From contig BCKQ01000002.1 of assembly GCA_001600695.1 (NCBI GenBank), positions 558,001-622,000 of the forward strand: a stretch of DNA of 64,000 nucleotides, written 5' to 3'. The DNA comes from Ascoidea asiatica (Eukaryota; Ascomycota; Saccharomycetes; Ascoideales; Ascoideaceae). This document shows positions 11,201 through 20,881 of this stretch, in pieces (position 1 is the first letter of the stretch; each line of letters opens with the position of its first letter). The notes beneath the pieces were generated by a model. That model searched no databases. It worked only from the letters and a program-made list of their open reading frames with translations, and was not told the origin of the DNA. The translations under genes were made by a program, and so were the position numbers.

Positions 11201-14200
11201 TTCTAAATCTGAGCTTGCTCATAGAATTATGTTAACAAATGTTTACAAAATAATGGGTGAAGTTAAATTCCAGAAAGAAAAGAGAGGCTTTAAAACCAGA
11301 CCTGCTGAAGTTATTTTACCTTTATCGCCTAATCATGGTATGTTTGGATCTGATGGTCTTTATTCTGAATCGAAAATCTCTCTTGAAATGTTATTGAACA
11401 AATGGGGAAGTGAAGACTGGAGTTCTTACTTAACAATAGTTGGTGCAATTATTGGTTGGACTAGAGGAACAGGTCTTATGTCAGCTAACAATATGGTTGC
11501 AGAAGGTATCGAAAAATATGGTGTTAGAACATTTTCTCAACAAGAAATGGCTTTTAACTTATTAGGTTTATTATCCGATGAAATTTGTAACTTAGCTCAA
11601 GAAGGTCCTGTAAGAGCCGATCTTAATGGTGGTTTCCAGTTTTTGACCAATTTAAGAGAATTAACTGCTAATTTGAGATCTGATTATCAAAGAACAAGTG
11701 AAATTCGTAAAGCTGTCAGTATGGAGTCATCTATTGAGCATAAGGTTGTTTATGGTGCCAATGATGCCCAATCTAATACCAACAAAGTTGAATTACAGCC
11801 TCGTGCTAATATGCAGTTCGAATTTCCTAATCTTAAATCTTATAAAGATATTAAGAAAATGTCTCCTCATCTTGGTGATCTTCTTGATTTAGAGAGTGTA
11901 ATAGTTGTTACTGGTTTCGCTGAAGTTAGTCCTTTCGGTTGCTCTTCAACTCGTTGGGATATGGAAGCTAATAGTGGATTCTCTATAGAGTCAAGTATTT
12001 ATATGGCATACATCATGGGTCTTATTAAATATCAAAATACAGCCAAGCATGCTGGTTGGGTTGATGCCAAATCAGGTACTCCAGTTGAAGATAAAGATAT
12101 TAAATCCAAATATGAAAAGTACATTTTAGAACACACTGGTATTCGTTTAATAGAGCCTGAATTGTTCAATGGTTATGATCCTAAAAACAAACATCTCCTA
12201 CAAGAGGTAGTTGTTGAGCATGATATGGAACCATTTTTAACTTCAGAAGAAACAGCAAATGCATATAAAAAAGAACATCAAGATAATTGTGAAATTTTCG
12301 AAAGTGATTCTGGTGAATATTCAGTTATCATCAAAAAGGGTGCAATCCTCTATATTCCTAAATCTATACACTTCAATCGTTTAGTTGCTGGTCAAGTACC
12401 AACTGGTTGGGATGCTCGTCGTTATGGTGTTCCAGATGATATTGTTGATCAAGTGGATCAAGTTACATTATTTAATCTTGTTGCTACAGTTGAAGCTTTA
12501 ATTTCTTCCGGTGTTTGCGATCCTTATGAATTTTATAAATATATTCACGTCAGTGAATTTGGTATATGTTCTGGTTCAGGTATGGGTGGTGTTAACGCCT
12601 TGAGGGGTATGTTCAGAGACAGATATAAAGATATGTCTGTTCAAAACGATATTCTCCAAGAATCATTTATCAACACAATGTCAGCTTGGGTTAATATGCT
12701 ATTAATTTCTTCATCGGGACCCATAATTACTCCAGTTGGTGCATGTGCTACTGCTGTTGAATCTGTCGAAATTGGTTGTCAAGTTATCTTAAATAAGAAA
12801 GCAAAAGTTTGTATTGTTGGTGGGTATGATGATTTCCAAGAAGAAGGTTCATTTGAGTTCGCAAATATGAATGCAACCAGTAATGCCGATGAAGAGTTAG
12901 CTAGTGGTCGTTCTCCAGCAGAAATGTCTAGACCAGCAACCACATCTAGAAATGGTTTTATGGAATCCCAAGGTTCAGGTATCCAAATTATTATGACTGC
13001 CAAATTAGCTCTTGAAATGGGTGTGCCAATTTATGCTATTGTTGGTATGACAAGCACTGCAAGTGACAAAATCGGAAGATCAGTTCCAGCTCCAGGAAAA
13101 GGTATTTTAACAACTGCTAAAGAATTTCATGGTAGTTATAAATATCCTACTCCTATTTTAGATGTTAAATACCGTAAACGTCAATTAGATAAAAGAATCA
13201 GAAATATTAATAATATGCTTGAAGAAGAGTTATTGGAAGTTGAAGATCATGCTGATTCTATGGAAATGGAAAAAAAGGATTTCAATAGAAATGAATTTAT
13301 CAAAGAAAGAGTTGAAGAAGTTAAACTTCAAGCTAGAAAAGAAATTCAAAATGCTAAGAAATATTACAGTATTGATATATTCAAGAATGAAAGAGTCGCA
13401 CCTCTTCGTGCCTCTTTAGCAATGTTTGGTTTAACAATTGATGATTTAGGTGTTGCTTCATTTCATGGAACATCAACTAAAGCCAATGATAAAAATGAAT
13501 CTGAAACTATCGATAAAATGTTAAAACATCTTGGTCGTGCTAAGGGTAATCCAGTTATTGGTGTTTTCCAAAAATACTTAACAGGTCATCCAAAAGGTGC
13601 CGCTGGTGCTTGGATGCTTAATGGTGCTATTCAAATTTTGAATTCTGGTATTGTTCCTGGTAATCGTAATGCAGATAATGTCGATATTGAATTAATGAAA
13701 TATGATCATATTCTTTATCCATCTAAAACAATTAAGACTGATGGAATTAAAGCAGCTTCTGTTACTTCTTTTGGTTTTGGTCAAAAAGGTGCACAAGCTG
13801 TTGTTATTCATCCTGATTATATTTATTCAGTTATTGACGAAGCTACTTATAATGACTATATCGTTAAAAGAGCTGCGCGTCAAAAACGTACTTATAGATT
13901 TTTCCATACTGCTTTAACTAGAAGTTCAATGTTTGTTGCTAAAGCACATGCTCCATATGAAGATAGTTTGGAACAACCAGTCTACTTAGATCCAAGTATA
14001 AGAGTTGAAAGTAAAGGTGAAGAATTCATATATAATGGTAAATCTATTCAAAAATCAGATTTATTACGTCAAGTAGATGAAACTGGAAAGACTTTATCAG
14101 CAATGACCAAAGGTCAAAAAAATGTTGGTGTTGATGTTGAATTGATATCTGAGATTAATATTGAAAATGAAACTTTCATTGAAAGAAATTTCACTAAAAA

Positions 14201-14483
14201 TGAAATTGAATATTGCACAAAAGCACCATCACCCCAATCATCATTTGCAGGAGCATGGTCCGCTAAAGAAGCCGTTTTCAAAGCTTTAGGAACTAAATCT
14301 TTAGGAGGTGGGGCCTCATTGAAAGACATTGAAATTGTTCATGATAAAGTTTCAGGTGCACCTATTGTTAATTTAACTGGTAATGCCGCTGAAGTTGCTG
14401 TTGATTCTAACATAAAGAACTTCAAAGTTAGCATTAGTCATAATGATATTCAATCTGTTGCTGTTGCATTTGCCGAATTTTAA
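8298..14483 (+). CDS. FAS2: Fatty acid synthase alpha subunit with two tandem ACP domains
   Basis: Alpha chain of the cytosolic type I fatty acid synthase. It carries the acyl carrier, ketoreductase, ketosynthase and phosphopantetheinyl transferase parts. The protein is 2061 residues, against 1887 in Saccharomyces. The N-terminal segment (1-90, with QFASPVKWI and EIGPSPTLVGMAKRTLKN) is followed by an Ala/Pro linker (about 92-140). ACP1 is at about 142-302 with its carrier Ser179 in NGKST, then comes an Ala/Met/Gly linker (303-328). ACP2 is at about 330-490 with Ser367 in NGKST. Later landmarks are the ketoreductase motif VLVTGAGKGSIGAD, the ketosynthase with Cys1483 in VGACATA, HGTSTKAND and LTGHPKGAAGA, and the C-terminal transferase with GVDVELI and WSAKEAVFKALG. 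The extra length matches one ACP plus linker. Both carrier serines are present, so both could be modified. No stop or frameshift. Confidence 0.98.
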   Translation: MRPEVEQELAHTLLIELLAYQFASPVKWIQTQKVLFEDKKISKFIEIGPSPTLVGMAKRTLKNYEPFDQALNINRELLSYANDQGAIYYTEAPSPKTSGSSSSSKAAASEVSAPIPAPVVQAAPVAVAPAPVSAPAAAVTDQPIKASVVLHVLVAHKLKKSLSDVPMGKTIKELVNGKSTVQNEILGDLGKEFGSTPEKPEETPLQELADGFQESYSGTLGKVSQTLISKLIASKMPGGFNLSTAKSYLQKKFGAPASIQDGILLMSTLSEPEKRLSSEADAHSFFDKAAQDYSSASGISLSSGAAAAAGPAMMMPAMAAASGPISIPDEKTKASLILKVIIASKLKKSIDEIPMTKTIKDLVNGKSTVQNEILGDLGKEFGSTPEKPEETPLQELADGFQESFDGSLGKVSQTLVSKFISSKMPGGFTASSAKSYFESKWGLGEGRQNAALLVACSMQPEKRFSAEADAHTFLDSVAQKYASVSGVNLSQGASAGGAVGGQMAGFDPAALDEITKDQKIMARQHLEVLARYLKIDLRKGDRKVLEEQELNKSLQAEIDLFNQELGDTFAAGIVPIFSSKKCRVYDSFWNWARQDVLSMYYDIIFGKLSNVDREIVSRCISVMNKASDELITFMQYHIRKAGKISESENNLELKYSLAYKLGTQLIENCKEVIGTEPVFKDVDYPTGPKTTITEKGDIQYEEVRRDNTRSLSQYVSNIALGGELTKIKEPTIRDDLVKVYQALVKQASLTKDTKLEVTKLYSELVQFIDQHEEIETKRSAASILATATSEDELSDDDTSEIASLKEKSTIKEPVSSSIPVETIPFLHIQKKTPTGDWLYDRGLTSVYLNTLENAAINGITFKEKFVLVTGAGKGSIGADIVKGLISGGAKVIVTTSRFNSSSTDFYKNLYIKHGSKESKLIVVPFNQASKQDVKELVEFIYSELKWDLDAIIPFAAIPENGVQTTTIDSKSELAHRIMLTNVYKIMGEVKFQKEKRGFKTRPAEVILPLSPNHGMFGSDGLYSESKISLEMLLNKWGSEDWSSYLTIVGAIIGWTRGTGLMSANNMVAEGIEKYGVRTFSQQEMAFNLLGLLSDEICNLAQEGPVRADLNGGFQFLTNLRELTANLRSDYQRTSEIRKAVSMESSIEHKVVYGANDAQSNTNKVELQPRANMQFEFPNLKSYKDIKKMSPHLGDLLDLESVIVVTGFAEVSPFGCSSTRWDMEANSGFSIESSIYMAYIMGLIKYQNTAKHAGWVDAKSGTPVEDKDIKSKYEKYILEHTGIRLIEPELFNGYDPKNKHLLQEVVVEHDMEPFLTSEETANAYKKEHQDNCEIFESDSGEYSVIIKKGAILYIPKSIHFNRLVAGQVPTGWDARRYGVPDDIVDQVDQVTLFNLVATVEALISSGVCDPYEFYKYIHVSEFGICSGSGMGGVNALRGMFRDRYKDMSVQNDILQESFINTMSAWVNMLLISSSGPIITPVGACATAVESVEIGCQVILNKKAKVCIVGGYDDFQEEGSFEFANMNATSNADEELASGRSPAEMSRPATTSRNGFMESQGSGIQIIMTAKLALEMGVPIYAIVGMTSTASDKIGRSVPAPGKGILTTAKEFHGSYKYPTPILDVKYRKRQLDKRIRNINNMLEEELLEVEDHADSMEMEKKDFNRNEFIKERVEEVKLQARKEIQNAKKYYSIDIFKNERVAPLRASLAMFGLTIDDLGVASFHGTSTKANDKNESETIDKMLKHLGRAKGNPVIGVFQKYLTGHPKGAAGAWMLNGAIQILNSGIVPGNRNADNVDIELMKYDHILYPSKTIKTDGIKAASVTSFGFGQKGAQAVVIHPDYIYSVIDEATYNDYIVKRAARQKRTYRFFHTALTRSSMFVAKAHAPYEDSLEQPVYLDPSIRVESKGEEFIYNGKSIQKSDLLRQVDETGKTLSAMTKGQKNVGVDVELISEINIENETFIERNFTKNEIEYCTKAPSPQSSFAGAWSAKEAVFKALGTKSLGGGASLKDIEIVHDKVSGAPIVNLTGNAAEVAVDSNIKNFKVSISHNDIQSVAVAFAEF
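8823..8941 (+). repeat. ACP1 core, near-identical copy of 9387-9505
   Basis: 119 nt around the carrier-serine codon that match 9387-9505 (564 nt downstream) with only two differences, at 8880 and 8930. Both differences are silent third positions. Flanking ACP sequence is much less similar. Confidence 0.93.
9387..9505 (+). repeat. ACP2 core, near-identical copy of 8823-8941
   Basis: Second copy of the 119-nt ACP core, including the carrier-serine codon at 9396-9398. Confidence 0.93.
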
Positions 14484-14575
14484 ACTATTTGAATTTTATT
14501 TATTTTTTTTATTGAGTTAGATTTTATCTCAATTTTTCAAATTTATACATTTATACATTATATATAATCAATATT

Positions 14576-15160
14576 TCAAGAAAAAAATTTTGAGTAATTT
14601 TTTTTTTGATTCTCTTTTTGTTTCGAGATATTTTCTTCACAATTTTTCAAATCTTTTGAAATAAGCTGATCAGTTTTATCCAAATCAAAGGCTTGTTGTA
14701 AATTAATTATACTTTCTTCATATCTTTTTAAATTCAATAAGTTTTTACCAAGTCTATAGTAAATTTTAGTTAAATCTTTTAAATTAAAAGTTTCACTAAA
14801 ATCTTTATATTCACCTTTTAATTCAAGTAAATAATTGCAATATTTTATTGATTCAATGGAATTTCCTAATTTCATATTTATTAAAGAAATATTCAATAGA
14901 AGTTGTTTTTTTATCATTAAAAATTGAGTTATAAGAGTAGAAATATCGGCTGTAGCAGGCATTAATTCATTACAATATAATAAAGATTTCTTGAATTTTT
15001 TTAAAGAAATTTCTAATTCATTTTCTTTGAAGTATGAAACACCAATATTTTTAAGTATTGAAATTACTTTTAGTGATTCAACAAAATCATCTTTATTGAA
15101 ATTGTTATCATTATCTGGAATCTCGGCATAAATATCCTGGAGGGTTTGACTTTCATTCAT
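14576..15160 (-). CDS. Stand-alone TPR protein resembling the cyclophilin-40 C-terminal region
   Basis: 194 residues, helical, with three TPR-like units. The first is around 28-50 (NIGVSYFKENELEISLKKF). The second is around 93-113, and the third is around 129-160 (KIYYRLGKNLLNLKRYEES). It ends in a lysine-rich helix finishing YSKFF. Motif order and the YxK-F end resemble the TPR half of cyclophilin-40 proteins (Cpr6/Cpr7), Hsp90 co-chaperones. No peptidyl-prolyl isomerase domain is present in the frame or in the 424 bp upstream. It is convergent with FAS2 and divergent from SRP54. It could be a reduced cyclophilin-40 paralogue or another small TPR co-chaperone; Hsp90 binding is inference. Confidence 0.65.
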   Translation of the reverse strand: MNESQTLQDIYAEIPDNDNNFNKDDFVESLKVISILKNIGVSYFKENELEISLKKFKKSLLYCNELMPATADISTLITQFLMIKKQLLLNISLINMKLGNSIESIKYCNYLLELKGEYKDFSETFNLKDLTKIYYRLGKNLLNLKRYEESIINLQQAFDLDKTDQLISKDLKNCEENISKQKENQKKNYSKFFS

Positions 15161-15584
15161 TTTTTTTTTTGAAATATTTTTATTTTCAGATCAATAACTT
15201 TTTATTTCCATTTATTAACTTCTTATCCGAATAAATTGAAAAAAATTTGATTAAATAATTGTATTTTATTCTTTGAAAAATCATTAAATTTGATAAAGTT
15301 TAGTATAGAATCCATAATTGTGGGTGTAAAATGTAAGCAAGGCCGGGTAATATTCTCAGCAGGCTGCCGTTAAAATATATCATTGTGGGTGATAATAGAT
15401 TGATTGATTTGAACTTGGTGGTCAGGAATAAAGTAAACTAGTGGTAATAAGGAAAAAGAAGAGAATAAAAACTAAAAACTGTATTCTGGATTAATATACT
15501 CTTCTGAAATATATTTATTATCATTTTAGCATTTTTGGTTTTGAGTATTACAATAGTTAAGTGATAAGTAAAAAGGTTGTGAAA
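15161..15584. promoter_or_regulatory. Divergent promoter of the TPR gene and SRP54
   Basis: Contains a CCGGGTAA element and a short stretch of higher G+C at about 15310-15380. No gene is supported. Confidence 0.5.
15343..15350. promoter_or_regulatory. CCGGGTAA, Reb1-type general factor site
   Basis: Matches the TTACCCGG/CCGGGTAA core of the Reb1 factor. It lies about 240 bp upstream of SRP54 in a divergent promoter. The same core occurs upstream of UTP13. Assignment is by motif only. Confidence 0.5.
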
Positions 15585-17189
15585 ATGGTGTTAGCTGATT
15601 TAGGAAGAAGAATAAATGCTGCAGTTTCACAGGTTACTTCTTCAAGTAAAAGTGTTGAAGAAGCCGATCTTGATTTAATGTTAAAGGAGATATCTAATGC
15701 ATTATTGGAAAGTGATGTTAGCATTAAATTAGTTCTTAATTTACGTAATTCTATAAAAAAGAAAATCATAAATGATAAAACTCCTGGTTTAAATAGAAAA
15801 AAATTAGTTCAAAAAACTGTTTTTGATGAGTTATGTGCATTAGTTGATTGTGAAGCACAACCTTATAAACCTAAGAAACATCAATCTAATGTGATTATGT
15901 TTGTTGGTTTACAAGGTGCTGGTAAAACAACAACATGTACTAAATTAGCTGTATATTATCAAAGAAGAGGTTTTAAAGTTGGTATGGTTTGTGCAGATAC
16001 ATTTAGAGCAGGTGCGTTTGATCAATTGAAACAAAATGCAACAAAGGCAAGAATTCCATTTTATGGTTCATATACTGAAACCGATCCAGTTTTAGTTGCA
16101 AGAAAAGGTGTAGAAAGTTTTAAAAAAGAAAAATTTGAGATTATAATTGTAGATACATCTGGTAGACATCGTCAAGAAAAAGAGTTATTCAAAGAAATGG
16201 TGCAGATTGGTAATGCAGTTAAACCAAATCAGACAGTTATGGTTCTTGATGGATCGATAGGTCAAGCAGCTCAACAACAGGCTTTAGCATTCAAAGAAGC
16301 TTCAAATTTCGGTGCAATTATATTAACAAAAATGGATGGTGAAGCTAAAGGTGGTGGAGCTATATCAGCAGTAGCAGCTACTAAAATGCCAATAATATTT
16401 ATTGGTGTCGGTGAACACACACAAGATTTTGAAACATTTTCTCCAAGACAATTTATATCAAAATTATTGGGAATTGGAGATATTCAAGGATTAATGGAAC
16501 ATGTTAAATCACTAAATTTAGATCAAAAAGATACAATAAAAAATTTTCAAGAAGGAAAATTCACGTTAAATGATTTTCAAACTCAAATGAATAATATTTT
16601 AAAAATGGGACCATTAGCACAGATAGCTAATATGATTCCAGGTATGGGAGATATGATGAATCAAGTTGGAGAAGAAGAAGCATCAAAAAGATTAAAAAGA
16701 ATGGTTTATATAATGGATTCTATGACTAAAAAAGAACTAGATTCAGATGGTAAAATTTTTATAGAAGAACCTTCAAGAATAATACGTGTTGCAAGAGGAT
16801 CAGGTACAACTGTTACTGAAGTTGAAATGGTTTTATTTCAACAAAGAATGATGTCTACAATGGCAGCAACAAATATGAATATGATGGGTGGACAAAAAGG
16901 TAGAGGAGGTATGCCAGGTATGCCTGGCATGAGAGGAGGTGCAACACCATCACCTCAAAATATCCAAAGAGCAATGCAACAATTACAAAATAATCCAGGA
17001 GTAATGAATAATATGATGAAAATGTTTGGCGGGGGAGCTCCAGGTGGTGGAATGCCTAATATGTCAGAAATGATGAAATCTATGGGATCAATGGGAGGAC
17101 GTGGAATGCCAAATCCTAGTGAAATGATGGGTATGATGCAAAACCCACAAATGCAACAAATGATGAAGCAATTTGGTATGGGCATGTAA
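15585..17189 (+). CDS. SRP54: Signal recognition particle 54 kDa subunit (GTPase)
   Basis: Binds signal sequences and SRP RNA and docks with the SRP receptor for co-translational ER targeting. The family N-terminus [10 protein letters not shown] fixes the start at 15585, so I drop eight upstream in-frame codons. The product is 534 residues. An N helical bundle comes first, then the G domain with P-loop [11 protein letters not shown], then DTSGRHRQE and the TKMDG guanine-specificity motif. The M domain follows, with [20 protein letters not shown] and the RNA-binding [13 protein letters not shown] segment. It ends in a methionine/glycine-rich tail. No intron and no CTG codon. Confidence 0.98.
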   Translation: MVLADLGRRINAAVSQVTSSSKSVEEADLDLMLKEISNALLESDVSIKLVLNLRNSIKKKIINDKTPGLNRKKLVQKTVFDELCALVDCEAQPYKPKKHQSNVIMFVGLQGAGKTTTCTKLAVYYQRRGFKVGMVCADTFRAGAFDQLKQNATKARIPFYGSYTETDPVLVARKGVESFKKEKFEIIIVDTSGRHRQEKELFKEMVQIGNAVKPNQTVMVLDGSIGQAAQQQALAFKEASNFGAIILTKMDGEAKGGGAISAVAATKMPIIFIGVGEHTQDFETFSPRQFISKLLGIGDIQGLMEHVKSLNLDQKDTIKNFQEGKFTLNDFQTQMNNILKMGPLAQIANMIPGMGDMMNQVGEEEASKRLKRMVYIMDSMTKKELDSDGKIFIEEPSRIIRVARGSGTTVTEVEMVLFQQRMMSTMAATNMNMMGGQKGRGGMPGMPGMRGGATPSPQNIQRAMQQLQNNPGVMNNMMKMFGGGAPGGGMPNMSEMMKSMGSMGGRGMPNPSEMMGMMQNPQMQQMMKQFGMGM

Positions 17190-17916
17190 TTTATCTTATA
17201 AACTTTTATATATTTCTATAATTCTCTTTTTGTATATTTTACCGCTCATTTTCTTTTAGTCCTTCGTATTGTGTAAAGATTCAATAATCTTTCTAAGATA
17301 TTTCAAGATATTGTAGTTTCAATTCATCAAAACTTATCTATTTCTCTGACTTTTGATAAGCACCTATTTTGAAGTCCCCTTGTTTCAAGTTTTAAATGTT
17401 TCTATCTTTGACTGTTTTAACATTGCAACCGATTTTCAAATTACTCTAGAAAAGACAAAGAATAGAACTGCAGTAAATCAGAGAAAGATAAGCAGCAACT
17501 CCAGCAGCAACTTCAACAACACCAGCACCACCAGCGGACTCGCACCCCACGGCCAGGCTCCGACTGCAGACATTCGACTGAGATCCTCACCGTTGTTCTC
17601 TCTGCCCAACTCTGGCTTGCCCTGAGATTAACTATGGTAGTTCTCTACCTAGTTTAGTACTGTGCCGACACATTTAAGCTAAGCTAAGCACAGCACTCAG
17701 TATGTTTGGTGTACCAAGGCTATTGATTATCATAATAGCTAATAGCTAATTTTACAGTTATCGTTAGATCTATAATTTTCAGTAAGCAAAACCACCAGAA
17801 GATAATTAATTGATATATATATATATAAGTTAATTACTACAGCTTTCAATTCTTATTTATTTTATTGTATATTTGAAAACATTTCAATTCATTTTGCTTT
17901 ATTTGCTTTCTGCGTA
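17190..17916. promoter_or_regulatory. SRP54-SCD5 spacer with GC-elevated island
   Basis: 727 bp. From about 17470 to 17700 the + strand is C/A-rich (CAGCAGCAAC- and ACCAGCACCACC-like) and GC-elevated. After that it returns to AT-rich sequence with a TA run at about 17814-17826. A 90-codon frame here has no ATG. I read it as SRP54 terminator plus SCD5 promoter and leader. Confidence 0.5.
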
Positions 17917-20592
17917 ATGAACAACGGTTCCTTCGATTGGCTAGCTTTCTCTGGTCTTAAACCAGATAAAGAACAATCTAATCAAAATGATCCAATTCAA
18001 AATAATCTATTTCAAAATAATTCAAACCAGAATAATTTAAATCAAAACCATTTATTCCAAAATAGTTTCAATCAAAATACTTCCAATCAAATTACTCCCA
18101 ATCAAAATAGATTTATTCAAAATAACAATAGAAGTGTATCGGTAGATGATTTTAGTAAAACTTTTCAATCTTTATCTCTTTCTTCAAACAATAATTTATC
18201 TAAATCAACTAATAGAAAACTTTCTTCAACCGAATCAAATAGCAATTCATTTTTAACAACTCAATACTCAAATTATGATTTTTCTAATAATTCTTTAAAA
18301 AAATCATTAATTACAAATGATAATATACCTTTATCTTTAAGTGCAGAACAATTAACACTTGAGGAATCTAAAACTTATTTACGTTGGTATAATAATATAA
18401 TAATAAATAGAAATGCAAAGTTATTAAGTTTTAAAGATATTTTTGATTTCTTTAAAAATTTTAATTTTACTGATAAAGCAAATCATTTAAAAATACTAAA
18501 AATATTCAATTCTTCCTTATCTAAAACTATAAATATCGGTGAATTTTTTGCTGTAATTAGATTAATTGCTCATATTGTCTATAATGAATTTAAACCTGAT
18601 AATTCTTTCAAAATTTCAAGAGAGTTAATAATTAAACCTGTTCCAATACCAAAGCCAAAATCTATATTATCAAAATCTAAAAAAAATCAAAAAGATTCTT
18701 CTCAAAATTCTAATAATGATATTTTTAGTTCAAAAGAAAATCCAAAATTAGATTTAAGTAGTTTTGCAGAATTCATGTTAACTGGTGAAAGACCAATGTC
18801 AAATGGAAATTCAAAAAAAAAAAAATCTGTCAAATTTTCTGAAAAATTGGTAACTGCAATGGGTAGTTCTTCTTCAATAGAAGCTAGTTACGATAATTCT
18901 TCTGCAATTGATGATGATTCAAAACTAGACTTATCTTTACCTATGAACCAATTATTAGAAAAAATAAAAGCTGGTCACAAAGAACATATAACTCATTCTC
19001 AACAACAGCAACAACAACAACAACAACAAAATAGTCAAATTCAATTTCAACAACAACAACAACAACCATTTCAAAATAAAGCTGATCAGCCTGAAGAGCT
19101 AAAGGATATGAAAGATTCTTTCAATCATTTTCAAAATGTAAAAATTGAAAGTGCTTTAATTCATGGTATATCTGCTCCAATTCCACAGAATATGATACCT
19201 AATAATCAACAATTATCTTATGATTTCAATACAACAAAATCTCCTTCACCTCAACCACAAACTTATAATTCCATGGAGACTTTAAAACCTACAATGACTG
19301 GCTCTGCAAATGCTTTTTTAAAACATAGTATTAGTAATCCTGATTTAGCTTCTCAAAATCAATCTAACAATACACAATTACTAAAGCCGACAATGACTGG
19401 TTCTGCGAATGCTTTTTTGAAACATAGTGGTCCTTCTTTTTTTAATCAATCTCAAATTGCTCCAATTTCTTCAATTCCTCAAATTTCTCCTAGTTCTTCT
19501 CTAATGGATTTTTCAAATATTTTCCAAACTCAACCACAAATCAATTCAACACAACTAAATCAACAATCTCAAATTCGAGTTCAACAAGCTCAATTTCAAC
19601 CTCAAATGCAAACTTCAATACTGAATCAGCCTCAAAAAGTACAAGAATCAAATCCTCAAATTCAACTACAATCTTTTCCTAATAATCCTTTTCCCTCAAT
19701 TGATGGTGTTACTTCTCAATTAAATATTCCTCCTGTCCCGCCTCCTAGAAGAAGTCGTTCAACTTCTTCACCTATCCCTATTATAAATCTAGAACCTTCT
19801 AATACAAATATTAAAAATAATCAATTATATAATAATACAAATTTTCCAAGAGTAGGCTCTCCTCTTGCCAATGGTTTTTATGAACAATCAATAACTCAAC
19901 CTTCTTTTTCTAATAATTTAGGAATTCCTTATCAAAATCCTAGAAAATCATTATCTAATTCCGATTTAAATTCAACTTCCAATAATAACACTAACTCTTC
20001 AAATTTTAATCATAATTTATCTGATTCTAATATTAATAGTTTCACAAATTCTTCTTTATCAAATTTTCCACCTCCTCCAGTATCAAATGGAAGAAAAAAT
20101 TCTCTTTTCAATAATCCCGAAGCTCCACCATCATTACCTCCAAAAATAATGGAACTAAATTCATTCGCATCTCCTGGAGTAAATACTAATTTTCAGCAAC
20201 ATAATCCAATTAAAAATGGAAACTTTCCAAATAATCAGTTTGCTACTTCTTCTAACATTATTAATAATGTTCCATTAAATCCTTATATTAATAACCAACA
20301 GAGCATTTCTGCATTTCCAAATCAGTCTAATTCACTTTATAACATGAATGAATTTAACCAGAGTAATAATATGCAATCAATGAATCCTATGCAAATGGGA
20401 AATGTCAATCAATTCAATTCTTCTAACACTTTTTTAGCGCAGGCTCAAAATAATTCAGGAAATAATTATGTTTCTCAACTATTCAATGGCTCTTCTGTAA
20501 ACAATCAACAGACTAACCAACCTATTGATTTGAAAACATTTGAAAGTAACTTTCTACCTACTAATTCATCTAATCGTGGTGGCTTTTTTTGA
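17917..20592 (+). CDS. SCD5: Scd5-like endocytosis/actin adaptor
   Basis: Scd5 targets the PP1 phosphatase Glc7 to cortical actin and endocytic sites and is regulated by Ark/Prk kinases. The 891-residue protein opens FDWLAFSGLKP, like Scd5's FDWLNVPGLN. It has the Scd5/EH-like domain at about 145-230 (LTLEESKTYLRWY, INIGEFFAVIRLIAHIV). The RVxF PP1-docking motif KSVKF is at 303-307. Two copies of the LKPTMTGSANAFLKHS repeat are at 456 and 489; these correspond to the Prk1-phosphorylated LKPTxTGSAN repeats, of which Saccharomyces has three. The rest is Gln/Asn/Ser-rich with poly-Q, proline motifs such as PPVPPPRR, and is probably disordered. Identity rests on the combination of N-terminus, domain, PP1 motif and repeats. 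Confidence 0.9.
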   Translation: MNNGSFDWLAFSGLKPDKEQSNQNDPIQNNLFQNNSNQNNLNQNHLFQNSFNQNTSNQITPNQNRFIQNNNRSVSVDDFSKTFQSLSLSSNNNLSKSTNRKLSSTESNSNSFLTTQYSNYDFSNNSLKKSLITNDNIPLSLSAEQLTLEESKTYLRWYNNIIINRNAKLLSFKDIFDFFKNFNFTDKANHLKILKIFNSSLSKTINIGEFFAVIRLIAHIVYNEFKPDNSFKISRELIIKPVPIPKPKSILSKSKKNQKDSSQNSNNDIFSSKENPKLDLSSFAEFMLTGERPMSNGNSKKKKSVKFSEKLVTAMGSSSSIEASYDNSSAIDDDSKLDLSLPMNQLLEKIKAGHKEHITHSQQQQQQQQQQNSQIQFQQQQQQPFQNKADQPEELKDMKDSFNHFQNVKIESALIHGISAPIPQNMIPNNQQLSYDFNTTKSPSPQPQTYNSMETLKPTMTGSANAFLKHSISNPDLASQNQSNNTQLLKPTMTGSANAFLKHSGPSFFNQSQIAPISSIPQISPSSSLMDFSNIFQTQPQINSTQLNQQSQIRVQQAQFQPQMQTSILNQPQKVQESNPQIQLQSFPNNPFPSIDGVTSQLNIPPVPPPRRSRSTSSPIPIINLEPSNTNIKNNQLYNNTNFPRVGSPLANGFYEQSITQPSFSNNLGIPYQNPRKSLSNSDLNSTSNNNTNSSNFNHNLSDSNINSFTNSSLSNFPPPPVSNGRKNSLFNNPEAPPSLPPKIMELNSFASPGVNTNFQQHNPIKNGNFPNNQFATSSNIINNVPLNPYINNQQSISAFPNQSNSLYNMNEFNQSNNMQSMNPMQMGNVNQFNSSNTFLAQAQNNSGNNYVSQLFNGSSVNNQQTNQPIDLKTFESNFLPTNSSNRGGFF
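18999..19068 (+). repeat. CAA/CAG repeat encoding poly-Gln in SCD5
   Basis: Two nearby runs of CAA with occasional CAG, encoding glutamine tracts. Likely length-variable. Confidence 0.85.
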
Positions 20593-20881
20593 TATAAAAT
20601 ATTATTTATTTCATCTCTTTTTAATTTCACCGTACATAATTTACAGTCTCGCTTTTATTCTTTTATATAGAAGAAAACATAAAATTATCATGATTCTTTT
20701 GCATAAACATTAAATTTCCGTAAATTCTTTTATGAATTGCTTTGAACAATTAATGCCAGAAAATCTTGAGAATTTTAGAAAAAATTTGAAATTTTTTTTT
20801 TACTTTTCTAAGAAGAATTTATTAAACTTGTAATTACATACGATTTGAAAACAGAAAAATAACATCAAAAACATTTGAAAC

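Noticed and set aside
15340-15450. Possible minus-strand tRNA with a GTTCAAATC B-box
   Set aside because: No A-box, no acceptor or anticodon stems and no terminator at the right spacing.
17353-17625. 90-codon open frame upstream of SCD5
   Set aside because: It begins at TTG, has no in-frame ATG, lies in the C/A-rich leader island and encodes low-complexity Ser/Asn/Thr. No family resemblance.
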